From positions 1 to 64,000 of the forward strand of contig NZ_JBHULZ010000023.1 in the NCBI RefSeq assembly GCF_042684705.1: 64,000 nucleotides of DNA. Direction: 5' to 3'. A program made the position numbers and the translations under genes. The DNA is from Mesonia sediminis (GTDB lineage Bacteria; Bacteroidota; Bacteroidia; Flavobacteriales; Flavobacteriaceae). This document shows, in pieces, positions 49,408 to 59,550 of the stretch. Under the pieces are notes generated by a model that saw nothing but the letters and a program-made list of their open reading frames with translations, made no database searches and was not told the origin of the DNA. Positions within the stretch are counted from its first letter, which is position 1, and every line of letters starts with the position of its first letter.

Positions 49408-51898
49408 TTTCTAAGGCAATTAAATTAGCTAATAATCTGTAGGCACCGGGCACTCCAGCAGGCAGTTCTCTAAATAAACTCAAACCGGTATAAATATAAT
49501 AGCCCTTACCATAAGGTGCTACCAATAAAGCACCCTGTGTTTGCGACTCGTTGGGGTCTCCCATACTAAGAATTGGCGTAAAACGATCAGACCAAGTATT
49601 GGGGAAGTATAATCCGCGTTCTTGTACCCAGTTGTCAAAATCACTTTTTTCTAAGACATTGGGGGTATTTAAAACCGGATGGTTTTTATCGATAAAAGTT
49701 ACTTTGGCATTTTCATCGGTTACTCGATCTCTACTTAATTGCAGCGGATAAGGTGCTAATTCCTCGGTCACTAATCCGCGGCTAGTGTTGTATTGCACAA
49801 TTAAGTTACCACCGTTTTTTACATAATCAAATAACCAATAATTTTTAAATTTTAATTCGGGTAAAACATTAAATGCTCTAATCCCCAATAAAATAGCATC
49901 ATATTGCTCAAGTTTTTGCGCGCTTGTAAGCTGATCTAAATGCAACAGATCAACCTTATAATTCATCACTTTTAAAGCTTCGGGTACGGCATCGCCAGCA
50001 CCAACAATATAGGCTATTTTTTCAGCTTTTGTTTTTAAATCTAAACGATTAAGTTTCAATTCGGCTGGTTCTAATAAGACTTGTTTAGGAATATGCGGAT
50101 AATCGATAAACGAAACCGTGTAGGGGTAATTTTTATTTTGGTGCTTAAATGATATCTTTAATTGCGCTTGCGCGGAATGCTTTGGCGGAAATATGCGTAG
50201 TTTCACGGTTTTGATTTCACCCTTTTCTTTAAAATGAAGAATTTTATTTTCGCTGGTATATTTCCAGTTCTCTGGTAAATCAAGAGTAAGTTCGCCAGCT
50301 ATATCTTTGCGAAAAGCCTTCAATTCAACTTGTATGTCCTTAGGTGTATTTTCGGCAAAAATAAGCTGTTTATTAGGTAAGCCTATACTAATAGGCGGCA
50401 CAATATAAAAAGATTCAAAAACTTCGCCTGCAATTGGATCATTGTATTTATAAAGTACAGGAACTTTGTATTGAATTGTCTCCTGTTTAATTTTAAATTG
50501 ATAAGTCACTTCAAAAGCTGCATTTGATTCGGGTAAACCGATTAAAGAGTCATTCGGAACTTTATACAATCCAAGGGATGGCTTTTTATTTAGCCAATAA
50601 GGGTTACTATAGGCCGTTTTTGCGGGTATTATGGCGCTTACCGTAGTATGGAAGGGTTGATTGGTGCTTAGTTGATGATTTAAGGTTTGATTTACCCCCA
50701 AACCTTTAATCCAAAACTTTTCAAGGGTAAGAGGAGAACCGCTTCGTTGTGTAACCTCTAGTCGTAAATTAAGTTTGTCTTGTGGTGTAGCCAACGCCTT
50801 TTGGGTTACATTCTCTAAATATAGCCCTGCACAAGCGGCAATGATATTATCTAAAGCTTTTAATTTTATATCTTTCCAATGTTTGTTTTTTACCGTTTTA
50901 ATTTTTTTTCTCAGGTCTATTAAGGCTTCAATACTATTTTCGGGGGCGGTGAAATCATAATTTCGAATGATTTTATTGAGTTGGTTTTGAACCGACTTTC
51001 CGTTTTCTAAACTTAACCAATGTGTATTTATACCTTCGAAAATATCATTTGATTGTAAGGGCTTACCATAAACCAGTTCGAGGTATTCGGGTTGCTGACC
51101 CCGAATAGGTGTGTTTCCAAATCCTTGAGATTTGTGCTGACTTCGGCTTTGTGATGCAATCTCTGTATTAGATTTCCCTGTGATGGGTGAATATAATCCT
51201 TTATCAAGTTTAATCATATTCGATTTGTCAGCTGCATCAAATTTTTCTTGACTTCCATAAAACCACCAGGAGGTATTAAAAAATACACGTTTTACCTGCC
51301 AAGTTGGAAAATTAAAACTAGATTTTAATTTATAGTGTGGGTCTGCAGCTTTTTCTACGGCTTCTAAACTCAAAATTGCCGAGGCCGTATGGTGACCGTG
51401 GGTGGTGCCTGATGTTCGGTGATCAAAACGATTGATAATAATATCGGGTTTAAACCTTCTAATAGCTAACACCACATCGTGTAAAATTTCGGGTTTATTC
51501 CAAAAAGAAAAAGTTTCTTCGGGTGTTTTTGAATAACCAAAATCATTTGCCCTTGAGAAAAACTGCTGTCCGCCATCAATGGAACGCGCAGCAATTAATT
51601 CTTGGGTACGAATTAAGCCTAATTTTTCTCGGAGTTCAGGACCAATCAAGTTTTGCCCACCGTCACCTCGAGTGAGGGAGAGGTATGCCGTTTGCATTTT
51701 TCTATGATTAGCAAAATAACTTATTAAAGCGGTATTTTCATCATCGGGATGCGCTGCGATGTATAAAACACTGCCTAATACGTTAAGTTGTTGTATTTTT
51801 TGATATATTTCGGCAGAATTTAAAGCAGATTGGTATTGTGCAAAGCTTTTACTTAGCAATAGTAAAAAGATATATAAACAAAGGCTGCTTTGTTTCAT
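49394..51898 (-). CDS. PIG-L (LmbE-like) deacetylase, long form
   Basis: The 834-residue protein has a signal peptide (1-20). The N-terminal PIG-L domain (about 35-250) has the zinc motif AHPDDENTALI and the late TTHGHHTASAILSLEAV. The remaining ~580 residues hold a long beta-rich region (about 330-620) and a glutamine-amidotransferase-like alpha/beta domain (about 630-820; YDAILLGIRAFNVLPELKFKNYWLFDYVKNGGNLIVQYNTS) without a catalytic Cys. It is periplasmic or surface-bound and should remove acetyl groups from an N-acetyl sugar or conjugate. It is the first gene of the operon with the peptide and symporter. Confidence 0.9.
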   Translation of the reverse strand: MKQSSLCLYIFLLLLSKSFAQYQSALNSAEIYQKIQQLNVLGSVLYIAAHPDDENTALISYFANHRKMQTAYLSLTRGDGGQNLIGPELREKLGLIRTQELIAARSIDGGQQFFSRANDFGYSKTPEETFSFWNKPEILHDVVLAIRRFKPDIIINRFDHRTSGTTHGHHTASAILSLEAVEKAADPHYKLKSSFNFPTWQVKRVFFNTSWWFYGSQEKFDAADKSNMIKLDKGLYSPITGKSNTEIASQSRSQHKSQGFGNTPIRGQQPEYLELVYGKPLQSNDIFEGINTHWLSLENGKSVQNQLNKIIRNYDFTAPENSIEALIDLRKKIKTVKNKHWKDIKLKALDNIIAACAGLYLENVTQKALATPQDKLNLRLEVTQRSGSPLTLEKFWIKGLGVNQTLNHQLSTNQPFHTTVSAIIPAKTAYSNPYWLNKKPSLGLYKVPNDSLIGLPESNAAFEVTYQFKIKQETIQYKVPVLYKYNDPIAGEVFESFYIVPPISIGLPNKQLIFAENTPKDIQVELKAFRKDIAGELTLDLPENWKYTSENKILHFKEKGEIKTVKLRIFPPKHSAQAQLKISFKHQNKNYPYTVSFIDYPHIPKQVLLEPAELKLNRLDLKTKAEKIAYIVGAGDAVPEALKVMNYKVDLLHLDQLTSAQKLEQYDAILLGIRAFNVLPELKFKNYWLFDYVKNGGNLIVQYNTSRGLVTEELAPYPLQLSRDRVTDENAKVTFIDKNHPVLNTPNVLEKSDFDNWVQERGLYFPNTWSDRFTPILSMGDPNESQTQGALLVAPYGKGYYIYTGLSLFRELPAGVPGAYRLLANLIALENEEN

Positions 51899-51949
51899 AG
51901 CGTTTTTTTGCTCGAATATACTATTTTTTCGCTTTTATTACAGAAGCCT

Positions 51950-52447
51950 ATGGAGTTAAACAACCAAATAGTTTTACGGCCTCGATTTAAAGAGACGGTA
52001 AAATTACCGCTGGAGGAGGTGGTTAAACGATTTGTTGATCAAAAAACTAAGCAATCTCGGTATAAAATCGTGTATTTTGACGAGCACATTTTTATTAAAT
52101 TACCTAGAAAAGAACAGCATTTTTGGTCACCACAACTGCATTTAGAACTCAATAAAGACGAAGAAAAAACCTCAATTCACGGTTTTTTTGGTCCTAATCC
52201 TTCGGTATGGACACTTTTTATGTTTACTCATCTTATACTGGCTACCGCTTTTTTGGGTTTAATAGTATGGACTTACACCCAATACAATCTAGGTAACTCT
52301 TATTTTTGGCAGGTTTTTTTAATGATACTCATCGTATTCTTTTGGGTGGTTTTATATTTTGGTGGGCGTTTAGGGCGAATGAAGGGAAGACCCGATATGG
52401 AAGCTATGTTTCAATTTTACCAAAAAACCTTGGGTGTTGCCGCTTAA
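51950..52447 (+). CDS. Conserved two-helix membrane protein
   Basis: The 165-residue protein starts at ATG 51950 (the frame runs upstream over the divergent PIG-L promoter). The soluble N-terminal part (1-90; RPRFKETVKLPLEEVVKRF, YFDEHIFIKLPRKEQHFWSPQLHLEL) is followed by two membrane helices (about 95-118 and 127-146), then a short tail (RLGRMKGRPDMEAMFQFYQKTLG). I recognise it as a common hypothetical protein in flavobacteria. Function unknown. Confidence 0.78.
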   Translation: MELNNQIVLRPRFKETVKLPLEEVVKRFVDQKTKQSRYKIVYFDEHIFIKLPRKEQHFWSPQLHLELNKDEEKTSIHGFFGPNPSVWTLFMFTHLILATAFLGLIVWTYTQYNLGNSYFWQVFLMILIVFFWVVLYFGGRLGRMKGRPDMEAMFQFYQKTLGVAA

Positions 52448-52992
52448 TCCACAAAATCGGAATTGTTTTTATCGAGTAAGGCGTCTTTCTGGATGAGCGA
52501 AACCGGTTTTTGTAAAATCAAGTTATTTGGATACGTAATCAATTCGCCGTTCTCGAGTCTTAGGTAAAGATGAAAAGCTTTTATATCTTCAATAATTGCG
52601 GGTTCAGCAATAAAATCTTTATCATGAATTTTGATGCGATCACCAATACGGTAAGGGAACGAGAAAAACATAATTATACCCGAAGTGATATTGCTTAAAA
52701 TAGACCAAATGGCAAAAAGCGCAATACCGATAACTGCAAAAATAGACGAGAACAACAACGAAATCTCTTGGATCTTAACACCCCAAGCAACCATCAATAA
52801 GAAGATGGCTAAAAAAACAATAAACACATTGATATAGCGAATAATAAGTCTAAAACGAGCCTGATGGATCGCCTCTTTTTGATAAATTTTATGCGTAGCC
52901 TTGTTGAATAAGTACTTTAATATTCCTAAAAAGATAAGAATACCAAGGGTTATAAAAAGCTCTCTTTGGTAGGTGTTAAAATAGTTGTGCAT
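52444..52992 (-). CDS. Small-conductance mechanosensitive channel (MscS-like)
   Basis: The 182-residue protein is short for MscS (286 in E. coli). It has two or three membrane helices (about 10-28, 47-68, 74-100) with the pore-lining Gly/Ala-rich segment (SSIFAVIGIALFAIWSILSNITSGIIMFF) and the first part of the cytoplasmic beta domain (FPYRIGDRIKIHDKDFIAEPAIIEDI). The C-terminal vestibule is missing. Short MscS forms are normal in Bacteroidota. It should release solutes under osmotic downshock. It is the last gene of the minus-strand operon starting with DUF2520. Confidence 0.88.
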   Translation of the reverse strand: MHNYFNTYQRELFITLGILIFLGILKYLFNKATHKIYQKEAIHQARFRLIIRYINVFIVFLAIFLLMVAWGVKIQEISLLFSSIFAVIGIALFAIWSILSNITSGIIMFFSFPYRIGDRIKIHDKDFIAEPAIIEDIKAFHLYLRLENGELITYPNNLILQKPVSLIQKDALLDKNNSDFVD

Positions 52993-53063
52993 GCCGTTAA
53001 TTATTTAATCAAAGGTATTGCATTCTGTTCAAGTACAAAATAGAATTAATACTTCGCTAACAA

Positions 53064-53654
53064 TTAAAATTGCAACAAGTTTTTATAAAGTAAATGTATA
53101 GGTAAACCTAAAACAGTATAATAAGAGCCTTCTATACCTGTAATACCTATTTGTCCTATCCATTCTTGAATACCGTATGCTCCCGCTTTGTCAAAAGGTT
53201 TAAAAGTATTCACGTAAAATTCAATTTCTACGGACGTAAGCGATTTAAAATTTACCTGCGTCATGGCAGAAAAACAGCATGATTTTTGGTTTGATTTAAG
53301 AAAAACAGAAGAAATAACTTGATGTTTACGACCCGAAAGTAATTCTAACATTTTGATAGCCTCTTCTTTATCTTTGGGTTTTCCTAATATTAACTGATCG
53401 ATGGCTACTACAGTATCTCCAGTAATTAGGATCTCTGAATCTTTTAAATGGTCAAAAGCATTTGCTTTTAATTTTGCTAAGTATTCTGCAGCCTCTTTTG
53501 GTGGGAGATGATCTGGAAATAGCTCTTCTACGGGTTTTAATTCAATCCGGTAAGGTAGACCTAAATCGGTTAAAAGCGCTTGTCGGCGTGGTGATCCCGA
53601 GGCCAATATTATTTGCCTATCTTTTAGTTTTTGTTGTAAACTTAAATTAGCCAT
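53064..53654 (-). CDS. maf: Maf-family nucleotide pyrophosphatase
   Basis: The 196-residue protein has the Maf motifs ILASGSPRRQALLTDLGLPY, ITGDTVVAIDQLILGKPKDKEEA and FDKAGAYGIQEWIG. It hydrolyses canonical or modified nucleoside triphosphates (dTTP, UTP or m7GTP depending on subfamily), and so may limit cell division or clear damaged nucleotides. The start codon shares its first base with the stop of the prenyltransferase gene. Confidence 0.94.
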   Translation of the reverse strand: MANLSLQQKLKDRQIILASGSPRRQALLTDLGLPYRIELKPVEELFPDHLPPKEAAEYLAKLKANAFDHLKDSEILITGDTVVAIDQLILGKPKDKEEAIKMLELLSGRKHQVISSVFLKSNQKSCCFSAMTQVNFKSLTSVEIEFYVNTFKPFDKAGAYGIQEWIGQIGITGIEGSYYTVLGLPIHLLYKNLLQF

Positions 53655-54583
53655 TAGCTGCTGTGTATAAATCCGTAAAGTAACAAAGATAAAACGCCCA
53701 AGCTCATAGTTATTTTGAGCAGTAAACTAAGTTGTCTAAAATCCTTTTTTGAGTTGGCAGAAGGAACCTTTACTACAAAAAGTAAAAGCGGCAAGACCAG
53801 ACCAATAAGGCTGTAGGTTAAAACAAGTGTATTTTCATAAAAATAAGTTAGCACATAATATACCAAACCAACTACTGCTAGACATCCCAATGCAAACAAT
53901 ATTATATTGGTTCGTTGTTTGCCCAATACCAAAGGTAAAGTTTTAAACTTCATTTTATGATCACCTGCTATGTCTTCTTGGTCTTTTACGATTTCTCTGA
54001 TTAAATTAACAACAAACGCAAAGACTGCGTAATCTGTTAATATAGAGAAGAAAAATTTTTGTAAACTTTGGTTTTGAGGAGTTATAGCCGGCATTAAATC
54101 AAAAATAGCTGGTAAAATAAAGACCAGCGCTACCAGGGCGCTTATTAAGATATTGCCAATTAACAAATACGATTTTAACGTAGTGGCATATAAGTAAAGC
54201 AAGCCCGAACTACCAATAAATAGCATGGTAAATATGGGCTTGCCAATAAGATTAGCTAAATAAAATCCTAGCAGGATCCCGAGAACATTAAAAAGCAGAA
54301 ACCAATTGAATGCAGTCTTCTCAGAGATTAAACGCCCCACGATTACGCGTTTGGGTTTATTTACTTTATCGGCAACAACATCTTGTATATCATTAATTAT
54401 ATTACCGGCCGCAGCTATAAATACGCTCGAAGCGATTAATAAGCTATACCCAAACCAATTTAGCGTAATAGCTACAGGGTATGCTTCTATAGAAAATAAG
54501 CTGAACTTAATGATAAATAAACACGAGGCAATTAGCAATAAATTGGGCCAACGAATGAGGTTGAAAAAAGCTTTAATTGGCAT
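53654..54583 (-). CDS. UbiA-family prenyltransferase (geranylgeranylglycerol-phosphate geranylgeranyltransferase-like)
   Basis: The 309-residue protein starts at ATG 54583, one base past the KdsC stop; a TTG at 54592 would overlap. It has about nine membrane helices and both Asp-rich motifs: NIINDIQDVVADKVNKPKR (first) and REIVKDQEDIAGDHKMK (second), which bind the prenyl-pyrophosphate magnesium ions. The flavobacterial members next to Maf and KdsC are usually annotated as geranylgeranylglycerol-phosphate geranylgeranyltransferase; the acceptor is not proved by sequence. Confidence 0.9.
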   Translation of the reverse strand: MPIKAFFNLIRWPNLLLIASCLFIIKFSLFSIEAYPVAITLNWFGYSLLIASSVFIAAAGNIINDIQDVVADKVNKPKRVIVGRLISEKTAFNWFLLFNVLGILLGFYLANLIGKPIFTMLFIGSSGLLYLYATTLKSYLLIGNILISALVALVFILPAIFDLMPAITPQNQSLQKFFFSILTDYAVFAFVVNLIREIVKDQEDIAGDHKMKFKTLPLVLGKQRTNIILFALGCLAVVGLVYYVLTYFYENTLVLTYSLIGLVLPLLLFVVKVPSANSKKDFRQLSLLLKITMSLGVLSLLLYGFIHSS

Positions 54584-54584
54584 G

Positions 54585-55091
54585 TTAGTCAATTTTAATC
54601 CATTTGTTTTGTACTTTCATTACCTGTTCAATTAAGTCGCGTACGCATCCTTGGCCGCCATTTTTATGAGAAATATATTTTGCAATGGATTTTACCTCGG
54701 GTACTGCATCTTGTGGGCAAGTTGGTAAGCCTACGCGTTGCATAGGAGATACATCGGGTATGTCGTCGCCCATATAAGCCATTTGATTTAAGTTCAGTTT
54801 ATATTCTTTTGCTAATTGTTCTAACACCTCTACTTTATTCTCAATTCCTAGATAAACTTGTTTTATGCCCAAACCATTTAGCCTTTTCTTAACTGCCTCA
54901 TTTTTACCACCAGAAATTATACAAACTTGATAACCGGCATCTATTGCTCTCTTTAATGCATAACCGTCTTTTATATTCATGCTCCTTAGCAATTCACCGT
55001 CGTGAGCAATATGTACAGTACCATTGGTAAGTACGCCATCTACGTCTAAAATAAAGGCTTGAATATGATTTAAAATTTCTTTGTAGTTCAT
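54585..55091 (-). CDS. kdsC: 3-deoxy-D-manno-octulosonate 8-phosphate phosphatase
   Basis: The 168-residue protein has the capless HAD fold: motif I FILDVDGVLTNG, motif II CIISGGKNEAV, Lys in motif III and motif IV MAYMGDDIPDVSPM. Length and VGLPTCPQDAVPEVKSIAKYISHKNGGQGCVRDLIEQVM at the end match KdsC. It releases Kdo for lipopolysaccharide core synthesis. The start overlaps the DUF2520 stop (ATGA type), so the operon is translationally coupled. Confidence 0.93.
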   Translation of the reverse strand: MNYKEILNHIQAFILDVDGVLTNGTVHIAHDGELLRSMNIKDGYALKRAIDAGYQVCIISGGKNEAVKKRLNGLGIKQVYLGIENKVEVLEQLAKEYKLNLNQMAYMGDDIPDVSPMQRVGLPTCPQDAVPEVKSIAKYISHKNGGQGCVRDLIEQVMKVQNKWIKID

Positions 55092-55837
55092 AATTTATGC
55101 GTGTTTTGAATGGCCCGTGAAAGCAGGCTATAAATTTCTTTTTCTTCTGGTGTGCTTAAAAGTTTTAAGTGTCTTTGCATGGTTTGAGTATCTTGTCTAA
55201 GAGCAGGTCCGGTTTGTGCTTCTATAGCAGGCGTAGTTTTAATCTTTGTCGCTGTTTCTTGAATTAATGGATGCAATATTTCGAAATCTAAATTATTCGC
55301 CTGGCAAATTTTTTGAGCCATAGCATACATTTGATTCGTGAAATTATTGGCAAAAACAGCCGCTAGATGCAAATATTTACGTTGCTCTGTTGTTACGCTA
55401 TAAACCTGGGTGCTTATTTTTTTTGCCAGATTTTCAATGGTATCAAAAGTTTGACGGTTATCAGCTTCTATACATAGTGGTACTTGATTAAAGTCGATTT
55501 CTTTTTGACTAAAACTTTGCAGCGGATAGAATACAGCATTATTTTGCCCGTGCTTTTGCAACCCTAAGCTACCCGATGTATGTGCGATGGTAGGAAAAAT
55601 AGAGGCAATACTAGAAATAAGTGGAGCAATGGCATCGTCTTTTACCGCTATTAAGGCTAAATCGGCACTTTTTAAATCGCTAATTTCAGAAGTGGTAGGA
55701 GCAATAGATTCAAAAGCCTTTAGTTTTGTTTTTGTTCGGTTGTAAATCTGCGTGATTTTTACGCTATTTGTGTGCGATAAAACCCTAACAAGTTGACTCC
55801 CAACTCTTCCCGTTCCTATGATGCAAATTTCAAGCAT
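55088..55837 (-). CDS. Rossmann-fold DUF2520 protein
   Basis: The 249-residue protein has an N-terminal NADP-binding fold (IIGTGRVGSQLVRVLSHT, GxGxxG) and a C-terminal helical DUF2520 domain (about 125-249; LHLAAVFANNFTNQMYAMAQKIC). This two-domain design is like 6-phosphogluconate-type dehydrogenases. The substrate is unknown. It is the first gene of the run DUF2520-KdsC-UbiA-Maf-MscS; upstream, divergently, lies the cytochrome c maturation gene. Confidence 0.9.
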   Translation of the reverse strand: MLEICIIGTGRVGSQLVRVLSHTNSVKITQIYNRTKTKLKAFESIAPTTSEISDLKSADLALIAVKDDAIAPLISSIASIFPTIAHTSGSLGLQKHGQNNAVFYPLQSFSQKEIDFNQVPLCIEADNRQTFDTIENLAKKISTQVYSVTTEQRKYLHLAAVFANNFTNQMYAMAQKICQANNLDFEILHPLIQETATKIKTTPAIEAQTGPALRQDTQTMQRHLKLLSTPEEKEIYSLLSRAIQNTHKL

Positions 55838-55955
55838 GGGGCTAAAATATTAAAAGTTTCTTGCATTAAAAAATTAAAATAATGCCTACAATAAGTTATG
55901 AAAAAAGCAGTAAAAATAACTTTAAAGGTGGTAAATTTGCAGTGTTTATAAAAAA

Positions 55956-58900
55956 ATGACTGCTATGCAAAATAAACTGGCCAAAATTCTTTTTTCTACA
56001 CGTACAATGGCCTTCCTCTTTATCGCATTTTCTGTAGCCATGGCTGTAGGTACTTTTGTTGAAAATTCATATTCTACTGCTACAGCTCGAGCTTGGATTT
56101 ACAACGCTTGGTGGTTTGAAGCTATGATGCTGATTTTTGCCTTGAATTTTATCGGTAATATTAAGCGTTATCGCTTGCTACGAAAAGAAAAATTAAATAC
56201 GCTACTGCTACACCTCTCTTTTATTTTGATAATAATTGGAGCCGGGGTAACAAGGTATATTGGTTATGAAGGTGTAATGCCCATTCGTGAAGGCGAGACA
56301 AGTAATATAATGTTATCTGAAAAAACCTATCTTTCTGTCTTAGTAGATGGTGAGGTGGAAGGAGAACATCTTAGACGAACCGTTAATTTACCTTTGACTT
56401 TAGCCCCGAAGGTAGATAATAAGCAAACATTGAGTACCGATTTTAAAGGTCAGCATATTGAGTTTGCAGTGACAGATTTCATTCACGGTGCCGAAGAAGG
56501 GCTCATTGAGGATGAAAATGGTAAGAATTACTTAAAAATAGTTGAAGCTGGAGGTGGCGATCGACACGATCATTATTTAGAAGAGGGCGAAATTACCTCA
56601 ATTCATAATGTACTTTTTACGTTGAATAAGCCTACCGACGGAGCCATTAACATCATTATCAATGATCAACAACAAAGCATCTCAACTCCTTTTGAGGGGA
56701 CTTATATGCGTATGGCCGACCAGAAGCAAGGAAAAGTTGTAGTAGATTCTGTACAGCCGCTTATGATGCGTTCATTATACCAGATGGCGGGAATGCAGTT
56801 TGTATTTCCAGATCCCATGGTAAAAGGAAAGTATGATGTTAAAGCCTCAGAAAAAAGAGTAGATAACCAACAAGATGGTGTGGTTTTAAATGTAAGTACC
56901 CAAGGTGAAACCAAAGAGATTAAGTTATTAGGGGGTAAGGGTTACCTGAACGATTATAAAAAACTAGAAATTGGTGATTTAGAGGTTTATTTGCGTTACG
57001 GAAGCAAAGAATATCAGTTGCCTTTTTCGCTTAAGCTGAATGATTTTATTGCTGAAAAACATCCGGGTACTGAGGATAATCCAACTCCTAGTTATGCTTC
57101 TTTTAAAAGTAAGGTAGAAGTGATAGGTGAGGACGAAAGATTTGATTATGATATTTATATGAACCATGTGCTCGACTATGAAGGGTATCGCTTTTTCCAA
57201 GCTTCATTTAATCCAGATGAAAAAGGTACCATCTTGTCAGTGAACCATGATTGGTGGGGAACTTGGATTACCTATATCGGTTACTTCCTGCTTTATTTAG
57301 CCATGATGATTTTATTGTTTGAACCAGGATCTCGTTTTGGAGAGTTAACTAAAAGATTAGAGAAGTTAAAAGCCAAAAAGGCTAAAATAACCATAATCGC
57401 TTTGCTATTTGGTTTAACCTCATGGGCACAAGAAAATCATACGCACCACGAGGCAGATTTAGATAGTATAGCACAAGCAGCTGCTGAGGCTACACCGCCC
57501 AACGAAGAGCATAGCCATATGGATATGTTAGAAGCTATGATGCCTAAAAAGCGAATTGACTCTATCTTAAAAGCTACACAAGTTTCTAAAGAGCACGCAG
57601 ATAAATTCGGGCATTTAGTAATTCAGGATGCGGGTGGTAGGATGAAACCTGTAAACACTTTTTCTTCAGAATTGCTTAGGAAACTCAGTAAAAGCAACAA
57701 TTATGAAGGTCTAAATCCAGATCAAGTGTTTTTCTCCATGACCGAGAACCCAGCTTTATGGTATAATGTTCCTCTAATAGCCATAAAAGCCAAAAACGAT
57801 AGCTTGCATCACGTAATAGGAATAGAAGAAGGCGCCTCTCATGTACGTTTAGCACAATTTTTTGATGCAAGAGGTAACTATAAATTAGCTCCTTTTTTAG
57901 AAGAAGCCTATCGCGCTAGCGTTAAAAACCAATTTCAAAAAGATTACATCGCTGCCGATGAAAAAGTAAACTTATTATATAGTGCCTTAGAAGGTAGAAT
58001 ATTACGTATTTTTCCGATACCCAATGCAGAAAATAATAAATGGGTTTCTTACCCAGAGGCTATTAAAGGTGAAGGCATGTTTACTGGGGTAGATAGCTTG
58101 TATGTTACCAATATATTGCCCCTTTATATGCAAACCATTCAAGTGGCTAAGAAAACCAAAGATTACTCCAAAGCTAATGAAGTTTTAGAGAGTTTAGTAG
58201 GGTTTCAGAAAAAATACGGATCAGAGGTATTACCCTCTGAAAATAAAATTAAAGCCGAGGTGCTTTATAATAAATATGATGTTTTTAGGAACTTGTTCTG
58301 GATGTATATGATTGCAGGTATGGCGATGTTCCTATTTGTGGTAATTGCAATTTTCAAAAAGCATAAGGCTTTACCAGTACTCATAACCGTATCAAAAGTT
58401 GTAATTGTTTTATTGTTTTTGCTTCATACCGCTGGCTTAATAGCTCGTTGGTACGTTTCGGGCCATGCTCCGTGGTCTGATGCTTATGAGAGTATAATTT
58501 ATGTAGCTTGGGCAACCATGTTTTTTGGCTTGGCTTGGGGCCGAAAGAGCGATTTAACTACCGCTTCAACGACTTTTGTTACTGCAATGATTTTAATGGT
58601 CGCCCATTTAAACTGGTTAGATCCAAGTATAGCTAATTTGCAACCAGTTTTAGATTCATATTGGTTGATGATTCACGTGGCAGTAATTGTTGCTAGTTAC
58701 GGTCCATTTACCTTGGGAATGATTTTAGGTTTGGTAGCACTCTTGCTTATGATTTTTACCAACGATAAGAACCGCAAGAAATTAGGTATTAATATAGAAG
58801 AAATAACGATTATTAATGAGTTAGCATTAACCGTAGGATTAGTATTATTGACCATAGGTAACTTTTTAGGTGGTCAATGGGCCAATGAAAGCTGGGGAAG

Positions 58901-59204
58901 ATATTGGGGTTGGGACCCTAAAGAGACTTGGGCTTTGATAAGTATTATGGTTTACGCCTTTGTAATACATATGCGCTTGGTTCCTGGTTTGCGCGGTAGA
59001 TTTATATTTAACTGGGTGGCTATACTCGCGTTCGGTTCTATTTTAATGACTTATTTTGGTGTTAATTTTTATCTTACAGGATTACATTCTTATGCTTCCG
59101 GAGATCAAATCATTAGTTATCAATTTATAATTGGTACTTTCGTGGCTTGGCTCATTTTGGGTCATTTTGCTTATCGAAAATATAAGAAGTTCTATAAAAA
59201 ATAA
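55956..59204 (+). CDS. ccsA: ResB-CcsA fusion for cytochrome c maturation (system II)
   Basis: The 1082-residue protein joins both system II subunits. The N-terminal half (about 1-470) has membrane helices plus a large periplasmic ResB-like region. A periplasmic part with His-rich segments (HTHHEADLD and NEEHSHMDMLEAM at about 490-525) follows. The C-terminal part (about 770-1080) has about eight helices and the heme-binding WWD motif WGRYWGWDPKETWALI (about 978-993). It exports heme and attaches it to apocytochrome c. An in-frame ATG three codons later (55965) is an equally good start. The SMR gene follows 9 bp later. Confidence 0.95.
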   Translation: MTAMQNKLAKILFSTRTMAFLFIAFSVAMAVGTFVENSYSTATARAWIYNAWWFEAMMLIFALNFIGNIKRYRLLRKEKLNTLLLHLSFILIIIGAGVTRYIGYEGVMPIREGETSNIMLSEKTYLSVLVDGEVEGEHLRRTVNLPLTLAPKVDNKQTLSTDFKGQHIEFAVTDFIHGAEEGLIEDENGKNYLKIVEAGGGDRHDHYLEEGEITSIHNVLFTLNKPTDGAINIIINDQQQSISTPFEGTYMRMADQKQGKVVVDSVQPLMMRSLYQMAGMQFVFPDPMVKGKYDVKASEKRVDNQQDGVVLNVSTQGETKEIKLLGGKGYLNDYKKLEIGDLEVYLRYGSKEYQLPFSLKLNDFIAEKHPGTEDNPTPSYASFKSKVEVIGEDERFDYDIYMNHVLDYEGYRFFQASFNPDEKGTILSVNHDWWGTWITYIGYFLLYLAMMILLFEPGSRFGELTKRLEKLKAKKAKITIIALLFGLTSWAQENHTHHEADLDSIAQAAAEATPPNEEHSHMDMLEAMMPKKRIDSILKATQVSKEHADKFGHLVIQDAGGRMKPVNTFSSELLRKLSKSNNYEGLNPDQVFFSMTENPALWYNVPLIAIKAKNDSLHHVIGIEEGASHVRLAQFFDARGNYKLAPFLEEAYRASVKNQFQKDYIAADEKVNLLYSALEGRILRIFPIPNAENNKWVSYPEAIKGEGMFTGVDSLYVTNILPLYMQTIQVAKKTKDYSKANEVLESLVGFQKKYGSEVLPSENKIKAEVLYNKYDVFRNLFWMYMIAGMAMFLFVVIAIFKKHKALPVLITVSKVVIVLLFLLHTAGLIARWYVSGHAPWSDAYESIIYVAWATMFFGLAWGRKSDLTTASTTFVTAMILMVAHLNWLDPSIANLQPVLDSYWLMIHVAVIVASYGPFTLGMILGLVALLLMIFTNDKNRKKLGINIEEITIINELALTVGLVLLTIGNFLGGQWANESWGRYWGWDPKETWALISIMVYAFVIHMRLVPGLRGRFIFNWVAILAFGSILMTYFGVNFYLTGLHSYASGDQIISYQFIIGTFVAWLILGHFAYRKYKKFYKK

Positions 59205-59213
59205 TATCAAAAG

Positions 59214-59543
59214 GTGAGTTGGGTTTATTTAATTTTAGGTGGTTTGTTTGAGGTTGGTTTTGCTTCGTCTTTAGGCAAGGCTCAACAAAGCACTGGCAAT
59301 GAAGCCGTATATTGGTATGGTAGTTTTATTATTTGCTTGTGTTTAAGCATGCTATTATTAATAAAAGCAACACAAGAATTACCAATTGGTACTGCCTATG
59401 CGGTTTGGACAGGCATAGGGGCTGTCGGAACCGTGCTCGTAGGAATTTTTTACTTTAAAGAGCCTATAGATTTTTGGCGTATCTTTTTTATTAGTACGCT
59501 AGTGCTTTCCATTGTTGGACTTAAATATGTCTCAAATACTTAA
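59214..59543 (+). CDS. Small multidrug resistance (SMR) family transporter, Gdx/SugE-like
   Basis: The 109-residue protein starts at GTG 59214, 9 bp after ccsA. It has four membrane helices. The conserved Glu13 lies in GGLFEVGFASSLGKA, and the core is LPIGTAYAVWTGIGAVGTVLVGIFYFKE. SMR pumps of the Gdx (SugE) branch export guanidinium; the EmrE branch exports quaternary amines. GLFEVGFA with small residues around Glu favours the Gdx branch, but the choice is not certain. A terminator follows. Confidence 0.92.
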   Translation: MSWVYLILGGLFEVGFASSLGKAQQSTGNEAVYWYGSFIICLCLSMLLLIKATQELPIGTAYAVWTGIGAVGTVLVGIFYFKEPIDFWRIFFISTLVLSIVGLKYVSNT

Positions 59544-59550
59544 ATTTAAT